Positions 11,362 through 22,500 of a stretch of DNA of 64,000 nucleotides are shown here, piece after piece. The stretch lies in NCBI GenBank assembly GCA_015143295.1, contig CM026565.1, positions 30,636,052 to 30,700,051 of the forward strand. Reading direction: 5' to 3'. A program made the translations under genes and the position numbers. The DNA is from Tetracentron sinense (Eukaryota; Streptophyta; Magnoliopsida; Trochodendrales; Trochodendraceae). The notes beneath the pieces were generated by a model, which was given only the letters and a program-made list of their open reading frames with translations, ran no database searches and was not told the origin of the DNA. The first letter of the stretch is position 1, and every line of letters starts with the position of its first letter.

Positions 11362-11645
11362 ATTGGTCGATTTAGGGTTTGAAACCAGTTCAGTACTAAG
11401 ATTTTATGGTGAATCAGATGAAGACTTTAACATAAAACACGGATACCACTAAGATTGCAGAAGATCCAAATGAAGATATGAGCAGAGAAAGCTGATAACA
11501 GTCAAAATTCAACAAAGCCAAATGAGGATTTGAAAAGCAAGAACTATGATTAAGCGAAAATCGAGAAAACCTACCAGTTCTTTGAGTTAAAATCCAATTC
11601 TCGTGAATAAATCAAGAAACTTAGATGAAATAGGATGAGGAAAGA

Positions 11646-11876
11646 AACCCTAATCTCAGTGACAATTGCAGAACATCATATGTGAAGCTCAAAGTAAAAG
11701 CTGAAAACCCTAAACCCTAACTACGTTGACAATTGAAAATGAGAAACAATATATAACTTACCTGTACCAACTTCGAGTAATAGCTTTTGAACAGAAACCC
11801 TAATCAACAAGTCCAAAACCAGAAAACCCTAATTCCATTTCAAGTTGCAATCCGAAACCCTAACAAAACCCTAAAC
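11646..11876 (-). promoter_or_regulatory. Cluster of telo-box motifs upstream of the CCCH gene
   Basis: At least seven AACCCTAA/AAACCCTA units occur in about 230 bp (near 11648, 11706, 11712, 11797, 11825, 11855 and 11865). Interstitial telomere motifs of this kind are known from the 5' leaders and promoters of plant growth and translation genes. On the minus strand they sit in the region of the first exon and leader intron. The count is seen; the regulatory role is inferred. Confidence 0.6.
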
Positions 11877-11881
11877 GTCAT

Positions 11882-12119
11882 AAAACCTTATCTTTATTGA
11901 ACAGAATTAATCTTTACAAATGACGAAACTACCCCAGAGATATGCTCTTGTTGGAGTACAATATTAACGTATGCCACAACTAATCGTGCGGTTCCAAATA
12001 ACCGTTCGGGGAACCAAAGTCAAACAAACAGTACGTTAACAGCTGTATCCGTTTACATGTCATGTCGTGTATCCGTTTACTGACACAAAGAAACACAACA
12101 AACTGTTTTTTTTTATTTG
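11882..12119. other. Upstream flank of the CCCH gene
   Basis: Likely promoter side of the minus-strand CCCH gene. No TATA box could be assigned with confidence. Confidence 0.3.
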
Positions 12120-13194
12120 AGTTTTTGCATATCTGCTGCTAGGTTTTACCTAATTTGCAAAAACACTGTTATGTATTTCAAATTTACAAATTAACTCAAC
12201 GTTTTTCAACTGTTAGACAAAGAGACTCAACCTTCAATTCCGTTGGACATTCGTCTATATATGTTAGTAAAATGACTATTGTACCCTTAAGATTAGCTCA
12301 TAAAATCCCTTTTAACTTCTGTTGAACCATGGTTAATAAGCTTTAACCCTTGTATTTTTTTTTTTTTTTTAAATCTAAAAGCCAAGGTTAGATGATTTAT
12401 TCGGTTGTTCCTAAATGTTAGTAAATCTTAACCACAATTAAAGGGAGTTAAAAGCGGACACTTTATTTAAAAAAATTATAAAAATCAAGCTTAGATGCTT
12501 TAATCCTAAATTTTAGTAAATCTTAACCATAATTCAAGGGACTTAAAATGGGACACGTTAATTTTTTTAAAAAAAATTTGAGAATCAAAGTTAGATGCTT
12601 TAACCTTGAGAATTAGTGAACCTTAACCATAGTTAAACGGAGTTACAAGGTGACATGTTAATTTTTTTTTTTCATTTCTAAAAACCAAAATTAGATGCTT
12701 TAGCCTTCAAGGTTAATGAATCTTAACTACAGTTAATGGAAGTTACAAGATGACATGTTAATTTTTTTTAATTTCTAAAAACCAATATTAGATGCTTTAA
12801 TATTAAGGGTTAGTGAATCTTAACCACAGTCAAAGGGAGTTAAGAGAGGACACCCTTTTAACTTTGGTTAAGATTCACTACCGACCGCGAGAAGGGGCCA
12901 GCGGATACCCGCCTTAGGATTAAAGGCTTAAAACATCTAACCTTAGTTTTTTGAAAAATAAAATAAAATAATTAATCATATAGGTTAAGAATTGTTAACC
13001 ATAGTTCAAAGCTAGTTAAAGGGATCTTTCTGAGATTATGAAACATCATTAAGGCATAATAGTTATTTTACGAATTGTTATAACAAAAAATCTAACGAAC
13101 CAAGGTTTGAGGTTCGTTGTTAACAATGGGAAAAATGTTGAGTTAATTTGCAAATCTGTTATGTATAACAGTGTATTTGCAAAACTCAGCAACT
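12120..13194. mobile_element. Long-TIR element A with internal tandem repeats
   Basis: The first 220 bp are inverted relative to the last 200 bp. Left landmarks are TTTTTGCATA, AAACACTGTTATG and AATTAACTCAACG; they return in reverse order at 13050-13180. Between about 12380 and 12870 lie five direct copies of a roughly 100-bp unit (TTAGATGCTTTAACC ... GTGAATCTTAACCA ... GTTAAAGGGAGTTA), then one inverted copy. The layout matches element B, so I class it as a non-autonomous, probably Mutator-like element. The far right end is eroded. Confidence 0.7.
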
Positions 13195-13310
13195 GACCCC
13201 CTCACCCCCCCACCCCACACCACACCACACCACACCACACCTATTTTTTTAGTTGAGGGTTTTTGCATAACAACTGTTGTGTTCCAATAGCTTTGCAAAT
13301 ACACTGTTAT

Positions 13311-13504
13311 GAGGGCTTTGTCCCAGTGGTAGTGTATCCCCTACTTTGGGGGGGAGGTACCGAGTTCCATTCCCGAGAGGGTGGGAGTTTGTACATACTC
13401 TCCACCCGCCCACTAACTGAACAGATACTAACACTAACTGAACAGATACTAACACCTACCTGGTGTTGCGGCCTAAACGTATATCTCAAAAAAAAAAAAA
13501 AAAA
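13311..13504 (+). mobile_element. tRNA-derived SINE in the left TIR of element B
   Basis: The head resembles a tRNA gene: GTCCCAGTGGTAGTG as box A and GAGTTCCATTCCC as box B. The body contains a short direct repeat (CTAACTGAACAGATACTAACA, two overlapping copies), and a poly(A) tail of about 16 closes it. The matching right TIR of element B shows the uninterrupted site, which proves insertion. A clean target duplication is not visible. Confidence 0.8.
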
Positions 13505-13929
13505 GTAACAGTTTTGCAAATTAACTCATGTTTTGCAACCGTTAGCCAAACGACCTCAATCCTTAGTTTCCTTAGACATCCATTTGTTATTGTTATGGAA
13601 ATGACTATTATGCTCTTAAGATATTTCATAACCTTACAAAGCTTTTAACTACACTTGAACTATAGTTAATAAGTTTTAACCCTTGGGATTAAGATTCACA
13701 CCCTTAGGGATAAAGCATCTAACCCTAGTTTGAAAAAAGAAATAGTCTATCCTCTTTTAACTCCCTTTAACTTAGGTTAAGATACACTAGAGTTAAAGCA
13801 TCTAACCTTGGTTTTAAAAGAAAAAAATTAAAGTGTTCCCTTTGAACCCCCTTTAACTGTATTTAGGGTTCACTAACCCTTTTTTAAATACCAAGGATAG
13901 ATGCTTTAACCCGAAAGGTTAGTTGATCT

Positions 13930-14356
13930 CAAGGTCGGAGCTAGGAATTTTTCTTTCGGGGGGGAGGCAAAGTACATGTATCAAAAGAAATTGTGAGACG
14001 TGGGGGTTTGGGGGCATAACCCCCGAGTACTTGTTTTTTCTTAGTAATGGGTCATCGTGGTCATAAAATTCGTCAATGTTGCATAAGAGCAGTGATCAAC
14101 GGACCCGTGGGTCCTCTACATAAGTTACCGCCATGTCCTTGTATCCCTTTTAACTTCCATTTAACCATGGATAAATTTAACAAAATTAAAGTTAAGATTT
14201 TTGTTTTAAAAAAACTAAGGTTAGATTGCTAAACCCTAGGGGTGAGTGAATCTTAACCACAATTGATGAGAGTTCAAAAATGAGCGTGACTCTTATTCTT
14301 GGGGAGTACCGCAACAATTGGGATTTGGGGGGGGGAGGGGCCTGGCTTCGCCCCTG
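13930..14356. mobile_element. hAT MITE inside element B
   Basis: Ends CAAGGTCGGAGCTAGG and, in reverse complement, CAGGGGCGAAGCCAGG, with an exact 8-bp duplication GTTGATCT at 13922-13929 and 14357-14364. The CAGGGGCGGAGCCAGG type of terminus is known from plant hAT elements. It holds the AACCATGGTTAAG module at 14140-14290. Confidence 0.9.
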
Positions 14357-14706
14357 GTTGATCTTGACCACAGTTAAAGGGGACACCTCAAATTTTTAAT
14401 TTTTTAAAACCAAAGTTAGATGCTTGTCCTAAGGGTTAGTGAACCTTAACCACAGTTAAAAGGAGTTAACAAACACGTTAATTTTTAACTTTTTTTTTCT
14501 AAAAACCAAAGTTTAGATGTTTTAACCCTAAGGGTGAATGAATCTTAACCACGGTTAAAGGGAGTTAAAAAAGGATACATTAATTTTTTCTAAAAATCAG
14601 TTTTAACCCTAAAGGTTAATTAATCTTAATCATAGCTAAAGGGAGTTCAAAGGGGACACGTTAATTTTTTTTCTTTTAAAACCAAGGTTAGATGCTTTAA
14701 CTTTAA

Positions 14707-14961
14707 GGGTGCGTTCGTTTAGCAAGAAAGTGAGGGAAAGGAAAAGAAAAGTGTGTTTTCTTGCACTTTTCTTGCGTTTGGTTTGCAAGAAACACACTTT
14801 CATTTTCTTGCACTTTCTCAATTGTGACAAACTTTCTCCCAAATACTTCATCCATCTTTTGATGGTTATTTTGCAAGAAAATTTAAGTTTCTTTTCTTTT
14901 TCTTTTTCTTTTCTTTTCTTTTCTTTTCTTTCACCCATTTTCTCGCCAACCGAACGCACCC
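14707..14961. mobile_element. Tourist-like MITE inside element B
   Basis: Termini GGGTGCGTTCG and CGAACGCACCC with the 3-bp duplication TAA at 14704-14706 and 14962-14964, as in PIF/Harbinger elements. It interrupts one unit of the tandem array; joining the flanks restores the unit. It contains a (CTTTT)n run. Confidence 0.9.
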
Positions 14962-15319
14962 TAAGGGTTTAATGTATCTTAACCTAAGTTAAAGGGATTT
15001 AAAAGGGGACATGTTAATTTTTTTTTAAAACTAGGGTTAGATGCTTTATCACTAAGGGTGTGAATCTTAATCACAAGGGTTAAAACTTATTAACCATAGT
15101 TCAAAGGTAGTTAAAGATTTGTGAGATTAAGAAATATCGTAAGGGCATAATAGTCATTTTCCTAACAATAACAAACGGATATCTAATGAAACCAAGATTG
15201 AGGTTGTTTGTTTAATGGTTGCAAAACCGTGAGTTAATTTGCGAAACTGTTACTCATAACAGCGTATTTGCAAACCCGGTAGAACACAACAACTGATATG
15301 CAAAAACCCCTTTTAGTTA

Positions 15320-15609
15320 TCTTCAACAGCTTTCGGATTTTCTCTGGCGAACGCCCGAGGTGATGCTCAAGCGTCTACACATCAGTGGACACTTGAGGAA
15401 ATTTGTGAGATTGAAAGATGAGAAGAGTAGGGAGCTTCTCTTATCTCATGCATGTACGTAAACCTCTCTTTTCTTTTTTGTCCTTTCAAAATAGAAGAAA
15501 CTATTCTTTAAAGTGTAGGTGACCGTGATACTGGAGGGGTATTTAAGACTTTTCATAAATGTTAAATTATGATAAATTGGTTATAAGCCTCTTGTTGGAA
15601 GGGTTTTTT
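15320..15609. other. Between repeats, nothing assigned
   Basis: No coding or RNA feature seen. Confidence 0.3.
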
Positions 15610-15626
15610 AAACTTGGGTAGTTTGA

Positions 15627-15794
15627 ACCTCTGAGGGTGTAGCTCAGTGGTCACTTGGACGAACCGTAAACCTGGAGGTCTCCAGTTCAATTCATGGCTT
15701 CCCTCACTAACGGTTGCATAGGGTGGGGGTATTCCCTGTGTAGCCCCGTGAGACTAGTCTGAGCTTTCAAGGCCCTCGATTATCAAAAAAATAA
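15627..15794 (+). mobile_element. tRNA-derived SINE with long target duplication
   Basis: The 17-bp direct repeat AAACTTGGGTAGTTTGA flanks it exactly, at 15610-15626 and 15795-15811. The head reads GTGTAGCTCAGTGG (box A) and CCAGTTCAATTC (box B), the tail ends in A-rich sequence, and GTGAGACTAGTC lies near the 3' end. The exact long duplication indicates a fairly young insertion. Confidence 0.95.
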
Positions 15795-16107
15795 AAACTT
15801 GGGTAGTTTGAGAACAAACCTAAACTTGAGGGGTAATTAGGGGAAAACCCCTTAATATAGATTTGGACCAATCCGAACCATCAAATTAGTGGACCCCACA
15901 GGGAGCACTGAGGATGATGCTTCTTTACACTGCAGCATCCCTACCTCTGTGTGCAAGGGTTTTAAAATTTGACCTAACGGTAGACTCGACTGATTTAGTT
16001 AACAATTAGATAATTAATGCAGGAAAAAAGAATGTCTTGGTGGTCACTATCAAGTTAAAAATATCTTGATGGTCATTATCAAGTTTACCCACCGAGTGAG
16101 CATTAAC

Positions 16108-16110
16108 AAC

Positions 16111-16174
<64 letters not shown>

Positions 16175-16178
16175 TATA
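16108..16178. repeat. (CT)n-(AT)n compound microsatellite
   Basis: About 17 CT units run directly into about 13 TA units, then a degenerate tail. Confidence 0.95.
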
Positions 16179-16574
16179 CATATTCTTGGGTTGGATCTTT
16201 GTGCCTAGCTTTGGTGAACACTATATTTTGATTCATCCACTTCTTCCAAGGGTTTCATAATCTCTAGAACGTGAATCCATGCTTATAAAGTGTTTTTTTC
16301 ACTCTTTTATTCTTGTACGTTAATCCATGCTTATGAAGTGTTTTTTTTCACTCTTTCGTTCTCGTACTTTGAACCTATTTCATATGATGGTAGTTGCCAC
16401 CTGTCGGTGCATGTATTGGGCACTGCTTTACTATGCATTATTCATGGTACTACCGTAGAAAATACTTTATTCGAAGATTATATATATTAAAAATTAATAT
16501 TTTTTTAATAATATACGTAAATATAGAATCCATATATTTCAATTAAAGGTTTATTTTTTAAATTTATCTTATAT

Positions 16575-16785
16575 TAAAAGTTTTTTTAATTAATCATATT
16601 TAATTGATCAAGCTCGTTAAAAGCTCGAGGGCTCGTTTATAAACATAAACGAGCCAAGCCAAGCCAAGCTTCAACACACCTTGAAAAATTCACATGCTCA
16701 ATAAAAGCTCGGCTCGACTCGATACCCACCCAATAAAAGCTCGGCTCCAATCGATACCCACCTTGCCATTCGAATCTGATTTTCT
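16575..16785. repeat. GAGCTCG-rich repeat fragment
   Basis: Contains AAGCTCGTTAAAAGCTCG, CGAGCCAAGCCAAGCCAAGC and a tandem pair of ATAAAAGCTCGGCTC ... CGATACCCACC. The wording matches the larger GAGCTTG-rich repeat at 56475-57050. Termini are unclear. Confidence 0.5.
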
Positions 16786-16879
16786 CAACATCATTAAAAT
16801 GTTTAATAGAAATGATTTGGGACATTCAAATTATTCCAAGCCTCGTAAGCTTAAAAGGGCGACGTATTTTTAAAAGTAA

Positions 16880-17120
16880 AATAATCACCTCCTAGTTATT
16901 GGAGTGAAGGAAGGGGTCTCATCCACTTTTCACGCAATGTGACCCTTTTCAACTTCCTTTAATTGTGGTTAAAATTCACTAACCTTTAGGATTAAAATAC
17001 TACCTTGGTTTTTAGACAAAAAATTAACTACAAGGATTAAACTTGTTAACTATCGTTTAAGGGCATTTAATGGGAGCAGCTTTGTAAGGGCAAAGGAGCA
17101 ATAGTCCGTCGCCCGAGGAG
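16880..17120. repeat. AACCATGGTTAAG module, dispersed copy
   Basis: Carries TTTAATTGTGGTTAAAATTCACTAACC and an end with GGAGCAATAGTCCG. The copy at 49980-50170 has the same end in the opposite orientation, so the two share a boundary as well as the module. Confidence 0.6.
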
Positions 17121-17232
17121 TAGGAGAGGATTATTGCTTTTTTTATATTTTTAAATGTAGGGCAAATCCGTAGGGGTGTAAATGGGCTGGGCTGGCCCTA
17201 CAGGGCTTGGGCTAGGGGTGGGTTCAATACTT

Positions 17233-17500
17233 TTCACTCGATCATTATCAAACTGACTGCAATCTTTTTCTGTCCGTGAGGATCCCACCAGAGCGCCTTC
17301 TACTTCTAATAGGTCATGAACTAGATCAGAATCATTCTCAATGAGTCCATAAAAAGTGATCCCATTTTTTTCATCGGGTCCGGGTAGAGACCAAAGATCT
17401 TGAGCGACCGATCCGGCATAACAACTCAAAAGATAAAGAAGTATCGTTAATTTCTTCATGCTCGTTCCAAGTTCGAAGTACCATTTGTACAAATACTAAA
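17233..17500 (-). pseudogene. Nuclear insert of plastid DNA: ycf2 fragment
   Basis: The minus strand encodes about 85 residues of plastid Ycf2: [38 protein letters not shown], then [19 protein letters not shown] and [12 protein letters not shown]. The match stops abruptly at about 17233 and 17500, within a gene of roughly 2000 residues, so this is an isolated piece in nuclear repeats and not plastid sequence. The frame is still open, which suggests moderate age. The new C-terminal tail ([12 protein letters not shown] and on) is nuclear sequence read by chance. A hAT-like end (TAGGGGTGTAAATGGGC) lies just left, at 17173. Confidence 0.9.
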
Positions 17501-18010
17501 ATATTAGGTGAAAGTGCAACCGCCAACCGGGGTAGCATTTCTCCTTTTAATTGGTTTGAATTTCGAGGCTGTCTTACTTAAATCCGATGAGACATAATAC
17601 CCACTTAATTTACTAATAAATATATTATTTTAATAAAAATAATAATTTTATTATAAATAAAAATAAAATTAATTAAGTTTAAACAATTTTAGACTGGATT
17701 CGGGTTTAGGGATGTTTTATTGGGTAGGCCGGATTCGGATTTGGGTTTACATTTTCATCCTGTTTGTTTCTGGTTGAAATCCTAATCACTTAACCCACTC
17801 ACACACACGGTTAGGCCAACACACACACGGCCTATGAGACTAAGCCCAGCACACCTCAGGTTCGGGCTTGTGAATATTTCATTTCTTATCAGAACAACCT
17901 CTAGCTCTCAAGTAAAGCATATGGATATTTTGAGCTCATACACTACACTGAGCTCCTTCGAGCAGTGATGCAATTCTTGTAGTAGGCTTTACAGTTACAG
18001 ATAATGCAAT
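17501..18010. other. No gene seen
   Basis: Mixed AT-rich sequence between the plastid insert and the TRIM. Short motifs such as a doubled CACACACGG at about 17800-17830 are visible but not assigned. Confidence 0.3.
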
Positions 18011-19177
18011 TATTAGAGATAATGTTAGAGAATCAATAGAGTAGTGTAATAAATTGAGATGAGATACACCATATCTTAATTTTAGGTAGATTTGAATTTG
18101 ATTCAATTAGATTAGGTGGAATTGATATTTGTTTCTATCTTTATTTGTTCCCATCTTTATATAAATCCAACGATTCAATGTAATGATCATCCAAGAATTA
18201 TCAATAAATCAATATTTTATCATGGTATCAAAACAGGTTGATTGGACATTAGTTTGAGTTTTTTTTTTTCTTTCAATCTTGTTTTTCCAGCAGGCGGCAC
18301 TGCTACCCATCCATCCTAAACCTCTATTCTTCTTTTTAGTTCCAACACTGTATCCATCACCAAACCGTAGTTGAAATATATCTATACTTTATACCTCAAA
18401 TTTCTTTTCTCTTCTTTTAATTTTTTTTTCAAACGATCGGCTTTTTCTTTAAGTGCTATTGGGAGATATCATGACGGTCTAATCTAGTACTCCAACAGAC
18501 TCTAAGATGAGTGTGATGCGATAGTGATGGACTTAACAGATAGTCGGTGACCACCAACATGCACAATTGAATAATTGATTACCAACTTCTTTTGTAACAA
18601 TTGTACGATGCTTCTTCAAAGGACTAGGTAATTGCGGGAGCGTATTAGAGATAATCTTATAAAACCAATAGAATGGTGTAATAAGGTGAGACGAAATATA
18701 CATCCATATCTCATCTCTAAGTAAATTTGGATTTGATTTAATTAGATTAAGTAAGATTGAGATTTATTTCAATCTTTGGTTCTCATTTTTATATAAACCC
18801 TATGGGTTAGTGTAAAAATCATCTAAGAAGGATTCAAGGCTCCGTTCTTTTGGTGGAATTTTTAAAAGTCCGAAACAATATTAATGTTTTGGAACAAGAG
18901 GCAAGAGTCTGGGAAGAGAGGGGAGAGGGGTTTGAACCCTTTTACTAGATGGTATCTCAGATTTATCCAGTTCAATGTAATTAGAAGTTTCACATCTATG
19001 GAACTTAAAAAATCCAAATTTTTTTGTGGAACTTGAAAGTTTCATAATTGTAGAACTTTTGCACTCTATGGAATAATATAGTTCTAGACATCAAGTAAAA
19101 TTAGACATGAAACAATGAAAATTCTAGACTTTAAAAGTTCCACCAAAAGATCGGAGCCCAATATATCAATTTGTTCA
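18011..19177 (+). mobile_element. TRIM-type LTR retrotransposon fossil
   Basis: Two related LTRs of about 212 bp begin TATTAGAGATAAT, at about 18011-18222 and from 18643. The TGGTATCAAAACAGG after the left LTR fits a primer-binding site for initiator tRNA-Met. The internal part (18223-18642) is about 420 bp and codes for nothing, so this is a terminal-repeat retrotransposon in miniature. A MITE (18838-19158) sits in the right LTR, whose remainder ends near 19177. The LTRs are clearly diverged, so the insertion is old. Confidence 0.75.
18838..19158. mobile_element. MITE inside the right LTR of the TRIM
   Basis: Termini GGCTCCGTTCTTTTGGTGGAA and, in reverse complement, GGCTCCGATCTTTTGGTGGAA. 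The 3-bp direct repeat CAA (18835-18837, 19159-19161) flanks it. The left LTR shows the empty site, confirming the boundaries. 321 bp, non-coding; PIF/Harbinger-like. Confidence 0.85.
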
Positions 19178-19351
19178 CAACAATTTTCCTAGAATATTTA
19201 CCTCTCCCAAGGATGTGAGGTCATTCCACCTTCATGGAATTATCAAGAACTGGTTAGGCAATAACAAGGACCATGATGGGCAACCTTGAGATAGTGATTA
19301 ATTCATATATATATATATATATGCAATCCTTTTATTATTTGGGAAGTGATT

Positions 19352-19519
19352 AAAAACTCTCGATAGTAGGTACTATCGAGAGCTACGGCCGTAAGATTGA
19401 AAATCCAAAGGTGCAAACACTATTGTGGGCCCCACCATTTAGAGAGTATGCAAATTCTAGGCTTTGGATTTTCTAACGTGCGGCTGTGCTCTCAATAGTA
19501 CCTACTATCGAGAGTTTTC
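19352..19519. mobile_element. Small foldback element with doubly palindromic ends
   Basis: Arms AAAACTCTCGATAGTAGG and its inverse enclose about 100 bp. Each arm contains a 12-bp perfect palindrome, CTCTCGATAGTA-GG-TACTATCGAGAG on the left, with one change on the right. No clear target duplication. Confidence 0.75.
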
Positions 19520-22500
19520 CATCAATTTCCTTACTCTTTTTATTCATTGATGCAATTGTACTCGTGGGAAATCCCATCATATGTTCTTACTTATAATATG
19601 ATTTGTTAGTACTAATAAAATCCCATAATTGCTCGCATCTTTCAAGGTTAGTGCTTGGATTGAGGGAGAACCATAGCATATATGCTTCCACTGAGGAAAC
19701 AGCAAAGTTGGGAATTGTACAGTGTAGAAATAAAAGTTCATGGATGAGTACAAGTAAGGCCAACCATTGCTAGGAAAGATGAGCATTCAACAATTAGAAA
19801 ACCAAGAAACTTCAAACATATGAAAGAAGGTTTTTCTAATATTGCATATTAGTGTAATGTTTACAATAAATAGAGATCTTTACTCTTTGTTAATTAACAA
19901 AAGATACATTATTAAAATAAGAAATTATTGTGATTTATTACTTCATAGTTTTAATATAGATTTCAAAATGCTATTGCAAAAATACTCCATGGTAGCTGTA
20001 TATGATTTATTACATAATACTAATAGCTTTTTTTTTGTTGTTGAAAGCTGATCATAACTCTTTTTTTATGAAGTAAAACTTCTTTTTTCTCTTCCCAAGT
20101 AGGTGGAGGTTCGAATCAATCTATGACTGAAAACATTATTTTATATGAGTAAATTAATCAACTAGTCTTTGAAAATTAAAACAGTAATCCCTAATAATTA
20201 TATTAAAAACATAATATTTATTGAGTATTATTTTATTAAAATTCCTTGCAATATCTAATAATAAAAATATAATATAATATATGATATGATATGATATAAA
20301 ACACTACTACTACTTCTAATATTATTATTATTAGCATTAGTATTAATACTATCACTATGATTATATACTTTCTTTTATTGTATACTGAAATTTCTGTACA
20401 TGTAGAGTTGTTCTTAAATTAGGAGTTTTTTTAGGGAATATATATTTATTTTTCCTATTAATTTTTTATATTTATAAGAAATAAAAAATCTTAAATATTT
20501 ATTAAAAATCAAAACTTTATATAAGTTTAATCCAAAGTAAAAATCCTTGTAATTATAGGACTCTTCTTAATTTAGAATTTCTTTCCAAATATTTAATATA
20601 ATTAAAGTTTTAATAATTCTAAATTAAATATTATCGTCCATTAATTATTATAGTAAATACATTATTTTCTCTAAATTAGAATTTCTTGTAATTGGTAAAT
20701 TCTTCCTCAAGTAGATTTTTTAAAAAAAAATTATTATATTATAGCAAATACATTATTTAGTTTTTCAAAAAAAAAAGTTATTATATATATATATATATAT
20801 ATATATAATAAAAATATTTAAAATAGTAAACTAATAATTTATTGGCATATTCACTTATGACAGAAGTTCTCAATTTACAATTGGTAAATACATAAGTATA
20901 TATATTTCCAGCCGAAAAAAGTATTACATTTAGTTTCTTATTATAAATTAATTTTAAATCACATAAAATATTATTAATTCAGAGTAATTTCTTAATTAAA
21001 ATTCGTAAGAGCTTTTGTTACTATAAAATATCATTAGTGGGCCCTACTTAATTTCAATTTATGCAGAGTAACTGCTTTATTTAAATTCTTCCAATTTTAA
21101 TGAGTATTGGAGATTAGTAGTGGATTTCATCAATAGTAAAAGTATTAATTAGATCTAATTACAAAAATAGACAGATATAATAATATCTTATAATGTTACA
21201 TAACATAAAGTTAATAATGTCCAATAAAAAATTCATTAAAAAATAGATTTTTAATTGAAATCTTAAAATTGGCTGTACTTAAACAAATTCATATGTTTCT
21301 CCTTTTTTTATTGTCTTTTAATTTTTAACATTCTAGCGTAGTGTTATCTGAAAAGAAAAGTTTCAAATGACACTCAAAATTGTCCTTCTGTCGATCACCA
21401 CTTAAAAGTGCTCACATTTTTGTTACATTGACTAAAAAACACAATGCTGCTTTTTTACTTTTAATCTCTTGCTTAATCAGTTGAAGGTGACCACCAAATA
21501 AGGGGAGTTATATACAAGGACATGTTTTGGTGGGGTTCAATGTTTTGGTTTGTTTAAAAAAACATTCTAATTAAGATCATGATTAAAGGTTTGTTTTGTC
21601 TTCTTTTTATAAAATTGAGATCGAGATCTAAAGACGAAATTACGTGTGGAAATGACAAACTAATACTAACATGAATTGCTCATTAATCTTATGCCTTAGT
21701 ACTATCTGAGCACTTATCCTAAAGGTGATTTTGGAGCTTTGGCACAGAAGGCTTGGACAATCCGAGTCACTGCATAAGGTGCTGAAAAGGGTATCAAACA
21801 CACCTTACTATATCCAACTGGTCCAGCAGCCTGGACCCAAGTGAAATGAAATGCCATAGAACTGGTTATCTTGAATGGGGTACTTGACTAACAACAAAGC
21901 ATATGAAGTAACATAAAGCTAGCTTAAAGGAAGACAAGAATCTTACTAAAAGCTAAGTAATTGATTGTAGGAGACCCTAATGAATGTATAGTTGCTTTTT
22001 GACCAATAATCTATTTTTATAAGATATTCATGAGGTCAATGAGGGGAACCCATGTAAAGATGTTAGCTGAAAAGATATGGAATCCAATGTGATTTACTTT
22101 ACAAATATGCATGTTAAGATCTTCATGGTTGGAAGTTCTAAGATCAATTAACGGAATTCTTCTATGCAAATAATAATAATATTAGAGAAAGAATCACGAA
22201 AAATAGAAACAAAATAGCAAAAATTCACACACAGATTTACGTGATTTGACAAGGTGCCTACCTACATACTACGACTACACCACAGAGAGATCATTTCATT
22301 AACTTCTGGTGAAAAACGGGTTACAATTCTCTCAGGTCTTCTTTTCTGCGTAATAAATAAAACTTAATCATAATGCATATATATTGTACAATAGCGTAAA
22401 ATTATGAAATTACCATTATGTAACCCTCTAAAAATTTCAGGTTGTAGTACTTGAGTGATAACAGTCTAAAATGACAATGAACCACAATACAAGGCACAAT

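Larger units (their letters stand above)
13256..15310. mobile_element. Long-TIR element B (Mutator-like), carrying three insertions
   Basis: The outer 250 bp or so form inverted repeats beginning GGGTTTTTGCATA on both sides. Flanks TTTTAGTTG (13247-13255) and TTTTAGTTA (15311-15319) match at 8 of 9 bases, as expected for a Mutator-type insertion. The inside is an array of the same 100-bp unit seen in element A, in both orientations. A SINE (13311-13504), a hAT element (13930-14356) and a Tourist-like MITE (14707-14961) have landed in it. No transposase frame is seen. Confidence 0.8.

Noticed and set aside
13311-13380. tRNA gene
   Set aside because: Has box A and B-like sequence but no foldable cloverleaf and ends in poly(A); it is a SINE head. 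The same applies at 15627 and 56251.
17151-17492. Small secreted protein with signal peptide
   Set aside because: The hydrophobic N-terminus is part of plastid Ycf2; the frame exists only because plastid DNA was inserted.
22190-22400. LTR retrotransposon fragment
   Set aside because: Wording is suggestive, but no LTR pair, primer site or domain could be shown.
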